From: Eubacteriales Family XIII. Incertae Sedis bacterium
GTDB lineage: Bacteria; Bacillota; Clostridia; Peptostreptococcales; Anaerovoracaceae
Direction of reading: 5' to 3'
Assembly (NCBI GenBank): GCA_031272365.1
Contig: JAISTX010000016.1
Span: 1-44,684 of the forward strand
Length of the DNA: 44,684 nt
Shown: piece by piece, positions 24,701 to 31,368 of the stretch
Numbering within the stretch: position 1 is the stretch's first letter
How the letters are laid out: every line of letters starts with the position of its first letter
Notes under the pieces: generated by a model
Seen by the model: the letters and a program-made list of their open reading frames with translations, nothing else
The model's database searches: none
What the model was told of the DNA's origin: nothing
Translations under genes and position numbers: made by a program

Positions 24701-25439
24701 GGTCGCGCGCATGGAGTCGGTGGACCTTTCGCCCGGCGCGGACAATGTCTACCAATTCTATTTCGCCCCCATCCAGGAGGAGGCCCCGGTCAATAGCGAG
24801 GACGGCCAGAATCCGCCCAGCCAAGGCGGCGGCGATGAAGGCGGCAATGGCGGCGGCAACGAGGGCGACGATTCGCCCACGCCGGAGAACCCCGGCGCGG
24901 ACCGCAACGCGGGCGCGCAGGCGGAGGCGTCTTCGGGCACATCGTCTTCGGGCGGCGGCGGCATCGCCGATTTCGGCGGCGCGCGCGTGCCGACGGCCGT
25001 GCTGCCGGTCATCACGCTGCCGATCATGGACGCGGACGGGAACGTGATCGAGCCGGCGGACACCCCGCTGGCCTCGCTGCTCCCGATCGGGGCGATCGAC
25101 GCGCTGCTTCCGCTCTCGCAAGGGGAGGGCGGATGGTCCCTGCTCAACCTGGCCCTCATGATCTTCACGGCGGCCATGGCGGCCATCCTGCTGATGCGGT
25201 GGATCCGGAGCTGGCGGCTGTACGAAGGCGACCACATCTGGGCGCCGGCCGTCTTCCGCATGGCCACGGTGGTCGTGACGGCGGCCTCCGTCATCCTGTT
25301 CGGGCTGACGGGCGATATGGCGAACCCGTCCAGCGTGCGGCTGACCGACGCCTACACGGCCTGGTTCGTGGGCCTCGCCATCACACAGGTCATCCTGTGC
25401 CATTTCGCGAGGAAGGCAGCGGCAGACGCGCGGATTTGA
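21738..25439 (+). CDS. Large InlB B-repeat (Listeria-Bacteroides repeat) surface protein with C-terminal membrane domain
   Basis: A 1,233-residue secreted protein. The signal peptide is MLTRRVKTVILAAMLFSFYSFPLGAWA. InlB B-repeat modules are marked by VHFAGWYLSEADA (about 310), YTFAGWYTKPAE (about 735) and YTFTGWYADGAST (about 825), each after a strand-rich block; MucBP-like blocks (YTIHYVKLDAQGELDGP) follow. A Gly/Glu/Asn-rich linker (about 1015-1060) leads to three membrane segments at about 1133-1156, 1172-1192 and 1210-1227 instead of an LPXTG anchor. Such repeats occur in adhesins of gut Firmicutes. A candidate SigI promoter lies upstream and sigI-rsgI precede it, so it may be the SigI target. 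Confidence 0.85.
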   Translation: MLTRRVKTVILAAMLFSFYSFPLGAWAEDGENGIGDAGGTSPAPVLEEPAEPSEPGEYPAEPQVSLYTEVGAQPQEAYGLTIRFEADPNPEQLEYPESVQAIGEGDSFTYPAPAIAGYEPSGIEVMISGKWVDPAAAGISLGTGGSDFPITGTMPDGDTVIVVKYKATATSFTAHYFFQKLSEDGTLGYVEDAAYKHVYEGREPGASIPAKDVLLGSGGNAEIPVGYYLAPGTPTGDGSVGTVVPNGKTSINLYYNLKNYSVQFHARDGELKGTPGKDSLLSGIGGVFGERRTVTTTPPVPVAPAGSVHFAGWYLSEADAIAVENGETGIPSIAEVVFGYRADTGFTEPATTAEGQNLQLYAAWTKADQIVYRVNYYLRDIGKTGAKADDYSLAETSAEGYSARYDDKDALTWETLPEGAQKGFTGFTHDKTGAALDGLVYNEDGSWTYNAYYTRNTYTLKAYRWIWAVGQILDQGDGTRYTNHPITLTFEYGAPTDRFWIQQGADNRPWSTERNKSGEVQTQTRGQYTIPAVMPDPATVNDDDPPGMTADDDARTLTIWEYMTGLSTGLSVHASVDIYVENVSGAFEPDQESPRRVTFRTSQLPGFAPQEGAAPYPLPDEADLASALAPFREETMPGFYLVTEGENASSTEFAPNVDAGQRHGYFRVSSSEWGAKLTPAFTARLYYERKTTTVNFWVGDRPEGTPYATLSGKYETPVPLDKVAAPHRDGYTFAGWYTKPAESGSAPASIATFPSASVTDVYAKWEAASYYTVIFDYGWEGAKPSQNSLIVTPGLILGGENPIGAAYWDAENPRFPAREGYTFTGWYADGASTPFDFAVTPIWNNITLHARWAGPVSYTIHYVKLDAQGELDGPYAEDIVISGEISNLAIALAQPPGQRLAPGVEAGDYLPTEQAKMFTFEPGGGELTFYFRLKGAIPYKVEALLSTMSGEKVLDSVDGYTENSMVLVSALDFDSEELKGFALAPGQPVARMESVDLSPGADNVYQFYFAPIQEEAPVNSEDGQNPPSQGGGDEGGNGGGNEGDDSPTPENPGADRNAGAQAEASSGTSSSGGGGIADFGGARVPTAVLPVITLPIMDADGNVIEPADTPLASLLPIGAIDALLPLSQGEGGWSLLNLALMIFTAAMAAILLMRWIRSWRLYEGDHIWAPAVFRMATVVVTAASVILFGLTGDMANPSSVRLTDAYTAWFVGLAITQVILCHFARKAAADARI

Positions 25440-25466
25440 CGGCGGCGGCGAATGTTTTGAACCCAT

Positions 25467-25499
25467 TTTAAGATTCGTTTAAGCATTCCCGCCTATTAT
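25467..25499 (+). promoter_or_regulatory. Pho-box-like promoter of the first M60-like gene
   Basis: Direct repeat TTTAAG at 25467-25472 and 25478-25483 (11-bp period), then exactly 10 bases to TATTAT (25494-25499). No normal -35 is present. This is the layout of activator-dependent promoters bound by PhoB/OmpR-family regulators. The same arrangement recurs at 27678-27710. Confidence 0.7.
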
Positions 25500-25524
25500 G
25501 AATCTATCATTTTCAAGCATTATG

Positions 25525-25571
25525 GGATTTGTGGCATTTTGCCAACGTGGCCGAAGAATGGGAGAACGGTC
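25525..25571 (+). other. Conserved 5' leader, copy A
   Basis: A small hairpin (TGGCATTTTGCCA) is followed by CGTGGCCGA (25546-25554), AGAATGGGAG and GGTC before the GTG start. The leader at 27742-27780 has a different hairpin sequence but the same CGTGGCCGAGAAT block at the same distance from the start. Confidence 0.55.
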
Positions 25572-27659
25572 GTGGTAAAGAGAGTTTTGATGGTGGTCTT
25601 TTCTCTGGTATTTGTATTGTCCGGGGCAAGCGCTGTTTTCGCTGTGGAAGCGGTTTCGGACGCGGCGACGGTGCCGGCGCAATTGGCCTCTTTCAAGGTG
25701 GGGTACCCCACGGGTTCCGACAGACAGTATGTCCAGTTCCGCGACGAGGCGAGCGGGCACGGGGACGGCGCGAGCGTCAGCATCGAGCATACGAGCCCGG
25801 CTTTCTCGCGGCTGACGGCCGAGGTGACCGGCCTGCGCCCGGACGAGATCTACGTCGCCACAGTGTTTGCGAAAGGGCAGAACATCAATGTGTCGAATGG
25901 CCTGAACTGGTCGAAATGCGTGTCCCTCGGCAAGAACGACAACGGCGCCACGTCGAAGGACGGGCTCAAAGGGACGTTCGACTGGCAGGAGCTGGAGTAT
26001 ATCTTCAAGACCGACGAAGAGGGGACGGTCCGGCTGAGCCTGAATTTCGGCTACTGGGATTCGGATTGCACCGGCAAGGTGTGGTTTGACGACCTGGCCG
26101 TCAGGCCCGTGAACCCGGAGAACCAGTTTGCCGCGGAGCATATCCGGCTGAGCTTCGTGGACTCCGACCTCCGGACGGGCGGGCAGATGGACTACGACCC
26201 GGTTTTGATCCAGGAGATGGTGGACTCCCTGAGCCGCGCCTATGTGTCCTTCGAGGAGCTCACAGGGTATACGCCCTACGGGGGCAAGCGGATCGACGCG
26301 GTGTCGGGAAACTACCACCGGAACGCCTATATGTACTCGGGGAACGCTTTTGAGATGCTCCGGTCCGGGCGGGATGTGCTGGACATCCTGCCGGTCGTCA
26401 TGTTTGGCCTGGTGCACGAAATCGGCCACGACTTCGACCGGGCGGAATGGAATTTCCACGGGGAGGTGATGACCAATCTGAAGTCGGCCTACGTGATCGA
26501 CCAGGTGGGGATCCACGCCACCGAGTACAATCCCGACGGGGGCAGTTTCCAGGAGGCGGCCCTGAAGAAATACCGGCCCGTCTACGAGAGCAGCCTGGGC
26601 ACCTATCAAAGCGGGACCTGCACGTTCGAGCGCGACGCGCTCCTGTACATCCTCCTGTCCATCAAGGAAGAGATCGGGTGGGAGCCTTTCAAGCAGACGT
26701 TCCGCTGGTACGCGGAGGCGGATGCCCGGCCGGAGACGAACGCGGAGAAGTTTGCGCTCTTCATCCAGAAGCTCTCGGACTTCAGCGGGCGGGATATCCG
26801 CAAGGAGTTTTTCCCGGCGCCCGTCTGGCAGACATGCATTGAGACGAACCTGACCGACGGGCAGACGATCGCGGTCAAGCCTGTCATCGAGATCCCGGAG
26901 CCGGAGCCCGCCCCGGAGCCTGAGCCGGCGCCGGTGGTCATTGCCATCCCGGAGCCGGAGGTTTCAGAGCCGGAGCCCGGGACAATAGGGATTTCTGTGC
27001 CGGAGCCCGCCCCGGAGCCCGAGCCTGAGCCGGTGGCCGTCGTCATCCCGGAGCCGGAGGCCGCAGAGCCGGTGCCGGAGGTGATCGTAGAGCCGGTGGC
27101 GAAGGTGATCGCAGAGCCGGCGGCGGTGCCGGCCACGGAGCCTGTGAAGGCGGCATCGGGCAAAGCCGCGGTGTCGTCACCGCCGACGGATTCGAAGAAA
27201 CAAGAGACGGCGAGCCCCGCGCAGACGGCGGCGAGCACCGGGGCCGCGAGCGCCGGTGCGACGGATACGGGGGGCGGGCAGGCGGCGGCTTCGCAGCCCC
27301 AGCCGTCTACCACTACCTACTACCCGGCGACGTCGCAGGCTTCAACCGCTGTAACGCCCACGCCGGCATCGTCATCCGCGAATGCGGCGCAAGAGGCGCC
27401 GGCGGCGGATGTTATTGAAATCGCGGACACGCCGGAGGTTTTGCAGGAAGCCATCGCGCCCGAAACTACGGCGGCTGGGGAGGAATTGCCGGTTCTCCAG
27501 CCGTCGGATGGGCGGGATGGCGAAGGCGGGTTCTTCGCAATGCTCGCCAGCGACGCGTTCCGGCCGGTGATCTGGTTCATCGTCATTGGGCTTGCGGGCT
27601 TGCTCGCCGTCGTGTTGGTGCTGAAGAGGCGGACGGATAATACCATATGGCCGGATTGA
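25572..27659 (+). CDS. Secreted M60-like (enhancin/mucinase-type) metallopeptidase protein, paralogue A
   Basis: About 695 residues from GTG 25572, chosen because GGGAG lies eight bases upstream and the start aligns with that of the next paralogue. A signal peptide (VKRVLMVVFSLVFVLSGASAVFA) leads to a CBM4/9-like jelly-roll domain (to about 185, ending GKVWFDDLAVRPV). The catalytic domain has HEIGHDFD (His about 282) with a downstream Glu in WNFHGEVMTN, the HExGHx(8-28)E pattern of M60 peptidases, and the C-terminal M60 features GWEPFKQTFRWY and SGRDIRKEFFP. A PEPEPAPEPEPA-rich linker, a STTTYYPAT segment and a membrane anchor (PVIWFIVIGLAGLLAVVLVLKRR) follow. M60 enzymes cut mucins and glycoproteins. 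Confidence 0.78.
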   Translation: MVKRVLMVVFSLVFVLSGASAVFAVEAVSDAATVPAQLASFKVGYPTGSDRQYVQFRDEASGHGDGASVSIEHTSPAFSRLTAEVTGLRPDEIYVATVFAKGQNINVSNGLNWSKCVSLGKNDNGATSKDGLKGTFDWQELEYIFKTDEEGTVRLSLNFGYWDSDCTGKVWFDDLAVRPVNPENQFAAEHIRLSFVDSDLRTGGQMDYDPVLIQEMVDSLSRAYVSFEELTGYTPYGGKRIDAVSGNYHRNAYMYSGNAFEMLRSGRDVLDILPVVMFGLVHEIGHDFDRAEWNFHGEVMTNLKSAYVIDQVGIHATEYNPDGGSFQEAALKKYRPVYESSLGTYQSGTCTFERDALLYILLSIKEEIGWEPFKQTFRWYAEADARPETNAEKFALFIQKLSDFSGRDIRKEFFPAPVWQTCIETNLTDGQTIAVKPVIEIPEPEPAPEPEPAPVVIAIPEPEVSEPEPGTIGISVPEPAPEPEPEPVAVVIPEPEAAEPVPEVIVEPVAKVIAEPAAVPATEPVKAASGKAAVSSPPTDSKKQETASPAQTAASTGAASAGATDTGGGQAAASQPQPSTTTYYPATSQASTAVTPTPASSSANAAQEAPAADVIEIADTPEVLQEAIAPETTAAGEELPVLQPSDGRDGEGGFFAMLASDAFRPVIWFIVIGLAGLLAVVLVLKRRTDNTIWPD

Positions 27660-27677
27660 CAGCGGCGTGTCGCCCAT

Positions 27678-27710
27678 TTTAAGTTTTGTTTAAGGAATTT
27701 GCCCTATCAT
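27678..27710 (+). promoter_or_regulatory. Pho-box-like promoter of the second M60-like gene
   Basis: TTTAAG at 27678-27683 and 27689-27694 (11-bp period), 10 bases, then TATCAT (27705-27710). The geometry is identical to 25467-25499 and CCCATTTTAAG is shared upstream. Confidence 0.7.
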
Positions 27711-27735
27711 GAAAAATGCATAGGGCAAAATTTTT
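27698..27735 (+). terminator. Hairpin with T-run, terminator or attenuator candidate
   Basis: TTTGCCCTAT (27698-27707) pairs perfectly with ATAGGGCAAA (27720-27729), followed by TTTTT. It could end transcription of the upstream M60-like gene, but it overlaps the -10 of the next promoter. Confidence 0.5.
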
Positions 27736-27741
27736 CAAAAT

Positions 27742-27780
27742 GTGACGTTCGTCACCGTGGCCGAGAATAGGAGTGCGGTC
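27742..27780 (+). other. Conserved 5' leader, copy B
   Basis: Hairpin GTGACGTTCGTCAC, then CGTGGCCGA (27756-27764), GAATAGGAG and GGTC before the ATG at 27781. See copy A at 25525-25571. Confidence 0.55.
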
Positions 27781-29949
27781 ATGCATAAACGATTGTGGGC
27801 TTTTGTAGTAAGCGCCTGTTTGTTGCTGCCTTTGGTGGTGGTGCCGGGTTCCGCGTACGCGTATGCGGAGGGATCGGGCGGTGCGCTGGATTCCGTTGCC
27901 GTTCCGATGGTGCTGGATTCCTTCGAGCGAATGGTGTGGGAATCCGAAGGGGGCGCCGGGGGAGTCGAATTCCTGGAGCTTGTGGAAGACGGGGAAAACG
28001 TCGTCAGCATCCAGACGGACGTGCCCGCTTTTTCGACCTTCCGGTATTATGCGGAGGGGCTGATACCGGGCGAGGTGTACATGGCCTCGGTCTACGTGCG
28101 CGGGGAGGACATCGCCCTGGGCGAGGGCCGGGAGGGCGACCGGCCGGCGGTCATCTACCCGGGGTACGTCGCCACCTCCATCGAAGGCCTGTTCGGGACC
28201 TTCGGCTGGCGGAGGATCGAAACGTATTTCAAGGCGGATGAAAACGGCGAGAAGCACGTCCTCTTGTCGCTCGGCTATGGCTCCACGCTATGCACGGGCA
28301 AGGTGTGGTACAAGGACCTCCTCATCGAGCAGATGGGCGGGGTGAACCAGTATACCTCCGGGCATGTCCGCCTGACCTTCCCGGACGAGGACCTCATGAC
28401 GGACGGCGAGATGATCTACGAGCCGGAGGAGATCCAGTCGTTTACGGACGATGTGAATAAGATATACGATGCCTACCTGGACCTGACCGGGTACACGCCT
28501 TTTGACGGCGCCGTCATCGACTGCATCGCCGGGAACCACTACGGCGCGGCCATGTACGCGGGCAACCCCATCGAGATGCTCGGGTCGGGGAAGGACGTGC
28601 TGCGGGGGATGCCGGCGGTCAACTTCGGCCTCGCGCACGAGCTCGGCCACGACTTCGACTACGAAGCGTGGAATTTCCACGGGGAGATGTGGGCAAATTT
28701 CAAGATCGCCTACGCGGCGGAGGAATACGGGGTCGCCATCGACGGCTACGACGACGGCGATTTCCATGAGCTGTACATGGCGCATTTCAAAGAGAGCTTC
28801 GACAACAATTTCGGCGACTACAATACGGGGACCTGCACGTTCAACCACGACGGCCTCATGTACCACCTGCTCAAGATCAAGGACGACATCGGCTGGGAGC
28901 CGTACAAGCAGACCTTCCGCTGGTTCCAGGAGCAGGACCGGGCTGCGCTCCCGAGGGACGGCGCGGGCATATTCGAGCTGTTCATCTCGAAGCTGTCGCA
29001 GTATAGCGGCAAGAGCATCAAGTGGAAGTACTTCCCGACGCCGATCTGGCGCGCGTGCGTGGACACGAATCTGCAGGACGGGTACACGATCACGATCCCG
29101 GACTACGACCCTACGGTCATCTACTCGAACACGGTCACGGTGCACATAGAGGAGCCCGAGGAGTCGATCGACGACCCGCCGCCGCCACCGCCTTTAGAGG
29201 ACGACTCGGAGTACGAGGAGCCGATCGGCCCGCCGCCGCCACCGCCTATAGAGGACGACCCGGAGTACGAGGAGCCGGAGGTCGTATGGTCGGCCGACAT
29301 GAAGCTGGATACCTTTGACCAACTCATCTGGAGGAACGACGGCGGCGGCACGGTCGTATTCAACGAAGAGGCGGAGGGGCATGGGTCCGGGCCGTCCGTC
29401 AGCATCGAGAACCCGGCTTCCGCCTACACGCAGCTGCGCGTCCAAGTGACCGGGCTGGAGCCGAACGAGATCTATATCGCCTCGGTCTACGTCAAAGGGG
29501 AGGACATCACCCTCGTGCAGAGCGAGAGCGACACCGGGAACAAAGCCGCATACCTCAGCTTCGGCCTCATCTCGACATCGGAGGAAAGCCTGACGGGGAC
29601 GTTCGGCTGGCGGAAGGTCAGCCTGATTTTCAAGAGCTTTGATAATGGCGAGCGGCCGCTGTGCCTGAACCTCGGGTCCGACCGCTCCCCCTGCACGGGC
29701 AAGGTGTGGTTTGACGACCTGGAGGTCCGGCCGATCGCGGCGGAAAACCAGTACGCGGCGGAGCACGTCCGGCTGAGCTTCATGGACTCCGACCTGAAGA
29801 CGGACGGCAAGCTGGACTACGACCCGGCGCTGATCCAGGGGCTCGTGGACGATGCGAACCTGGTGTATGAGTATATGGAGGAGTTTCTCGGCTACGCCCC
29901 CTACGACGGGGCGCAGATCGACGGGGTTTCCGGCAACTACTACCAGTGA
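27781..29949 (+). CDS. M60-like metallopeptidase protein, paralogue B, N-terminal part (ends at in-frame TGA)
   Basis: 723 residues: signal peptide (MHKRLWAFVVSACLLLPLVVVPGSAYA), CBM4/9-like domain, M60-like domain with HELGHDFD (His about 286) and WNFHGEMWAN, then two PPPPPP linkers (DDPPPPPPLEDDSEYEEP repeated), a second CBM-like domain (GTFGWRKVSLIFKSFDNGE) and the beginning of a second M60-like domain up to SGNYYQ. The TGA at 29947-29949 is followed in the same frame by AYMFAGNPFEMLRSGRD, which matches the uninterrupted paralogue A. Restored, the gene would encode about 1,187 residues with two catalytic modules. Truncated, this part keeps one complete module but no membrane anchor, so it could be released. 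Confidence 0.78.
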   Translation: MHKRLWAFVVSACLLLPLVVVPGSAYAYAEGSGGALDSVAVPMVLDSFERMVWESEGGAGGVEFLELVEDGENVVSIQTDVPAFSTFRYYAEGLIPGEVYMASVYVRGEDIALGEGREGDRPAVIYPGYVATSIEGLFGTFGWRRIETYFKADENGEKHVLLSLGYGSTLCTGKVWYKDLLIEQMGGVNQYTSGHVRLTFPDEDLMTDGEMIYEPEEIQSFTDDVNKIYDAYLDLTGYTPFDGAVIDCIAGNHYGAAMYAGNPIEMLGSGKDVLRGMPAVNFGLAHELGHDFDYEAWNFHGEMWANFKIAYAAEEYGVAIDGYDDGDFHELYMAHFKESFDNNFGDYNTGTCTFNHDGLMYHLLKIKDDIGWEPYKQTFRWFQEQDRAALPRDGAGIFELFISKLSQYSGKSIKWKYFPTPIWRACVDTNLQDGYTITIPDYDPTVIYSNTVTVHIEEPEESIDDPPPPPPLEDDSEYEEPIGPPPPPPIEDDPEYEEPEVVWSADMKLDTFDQLIWRNDGGGTVVFNEEAEGHGSGPSVSIENPASAYTQLRVQVTGLEPNEIYIASVYVKGEDITLVQSESDTGNKAAYLSFGLISTSEESLTGTFGWRKVSLIFKSFDNGERPLCLNLGSDRSPCTGKVWFDDLEVRPIAAENQYAAEHVRLSFMDSDLKTDGKLDYDPALIQGLVDDANLVYEYMEEFLGYAPYDGAQIDGVSGNYYQ

Positions 29950-31344
29950 GCCTATATGTTCGCGGGCAACCCCTTCGAGATGCTGCGGTCGGGCCGCGAC
30001 GTGCTGGACATACTGCCGGTCATCAAATTTGGCGTCATCCATGAGATAGGCCACGATTTTGACTTGCCCGAGTGGAATTTCAACCACGAGCTGATGGCCA
30101 ACCTGAAAGTGATCTACGCGGCGGAAAGGGCGGGGATCATCGCCGAGGGCTACAACGAGGACGGGGGTAGCTTCGAAGCCGCCGCCGAGGCGCTGTACAA
30201 GCCCACGTACGACGCAAATTTTGGGACTTATACGGAGGGGCATTGCACCTTCCAGCGGGATGCGCTCCTGTACCTCCTGCTCCGGATCAAGGACGAGGTC
30301 GGCTGGGAGCCGTTCAAGCAGACGTTCCGCTGGTACGTCGAGACGCGCGAGGGCCCGGAGACGAACGCGGAGAAGTTTGAGCTGTTCATCGCGAAGCTGT
30401 CGGAGTACAGCGGCCGGGACATCCGGGCCGAGTTTTTCCCGGATCTCATCTGGCGCGCCTGCGTGGAGACGGATCAAGTGGACGGCCGGACGGTGGAGGA
30501 CCTCGTGCCGGAGCCGGAGGATGAGCCCAAGGAGGATCCGGTGCCGGAGCCGATGCCGCTTGAGCCGGAGCCGGTGCCGATGCCAAATGAACCGGAAGCG
30601 GAAGTCCCCGGGGCGGAAGATCCGGGCGCGGTGGAGGCCCCGGAGGCGGAGGCTGCGGATGATGCAGAAGCTACGGAGGTTGCGGATTCCGGGGAAGCTG
30701 CGGAGGCTACGGATTCCGGGGAAGCTGCGGAGGCCCCGGAGGCGGAGGCTGCGGATGACGCAGAGGCCGCAGAGGCTACGGATTCCGGGGAAGCTGCGGG
30801 AGCCCCGGAGGCGGAAGCCCCCAAGGCGAAGACCCAGAAGGTGTATATCATGGACGCGGGGGTTGCGGCTGCGCTGCAGGATGCCAGCGCGCAGCCTGCT
30901 GCAAAGCCCGCTGCGGTGGACCCGTCCGCTTGCACGCTCTACCAGGCGCCGGCGCCGGCCGCGTCATCTACCCCGGCCGCACCCGCGCCCGCAGCCCCGG
31001 CCTCGTCATCAGCCGCGTCATCGACCGCGGCCAAGACGCAATGCGGCGGGTATTCGGTGACCACTCTGGACGAGTCGTCCGGGCAGCCGGTGACGAAGCT
31101 GTCCCTGGCGGACAAGGCCACCCAGGGGACGGAGGTGCAAGCAACGGCCGTGCGGGCGATGGCGTTTGAGCTTCAGGAGACGGCGCCGGCACGGCAGGAT
31201 GTTATTGAAGAAGAGGGGGAGGGCGCATCCGCGCTGCCCTCGCTTCCTGGGGTTTTGCTGATCGCCGCCGGGGCGGCCGGGGCGGCCATCGCCTTGGCGC
31301 TGCTCCGAAGGCGGCGTGCCGGCGGAACGGGTTTTTGGTCGTAG
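29950..31344 (+). pseudogene. M60-like paralogue B, C-terminal part after the TGA
   Basis: Continues the frame of the preceding gene directly after TGA. It contains the zinc site of the second module (HEIGHDFD, His about residue 754 of the joined protein; Glu in WNFNHELMAN), the GWEPFKQTFRWY block, an acidic Ala/Glu repeat region and a membrane anchor (LPGVLLIAAGAAGAAIALALLRRRR). The first ATG is at 29956 with no ribosome site and there is no signal peptide, so independent secretion is unlikely. Either the gene is recently broken or the TGA is read through. The downstream coding pattern is undamaged, so any mutation must be recent. Confidence 0.72.
30640..30820 (+). repeat. Tandem coding repeats in the acidic linker
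   Basis: Units encoding (E)ATDSGEAAEA and APEAEAADDAEA alternate two to three times, with near-identical DNA (GGATTCCGGGGAAGCTGCGG recurs three times). Likely to vary in copy number between strains. Confidence 0.8.
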
Positions 31345-31368
31345 GTCGAACAAAGGAGAGGTAGTGAA

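Noticed and set aside
22278-25466. 1062-codon minus-strand open frame
   Set aside because: Antisense to the InlB-repeat protein, Arg-rich with no recognisable domain.
499-29949. Reassignment of TGA to an amino acid, suggested by two in-frame TGAs
   Set aside because: TGA is used as the normal stop by many genes here (for example 3804-3806, 25437-25439, 27657-27659) and tryptophan is encoded by TGG throughout.
29947-29949. Selenocysteine codon
   Set aside because: The aligned residue in paralogue A is Asn and is missing in the other copies; no Cys counterpart or obvious SECIS-like hairpin just downstream.
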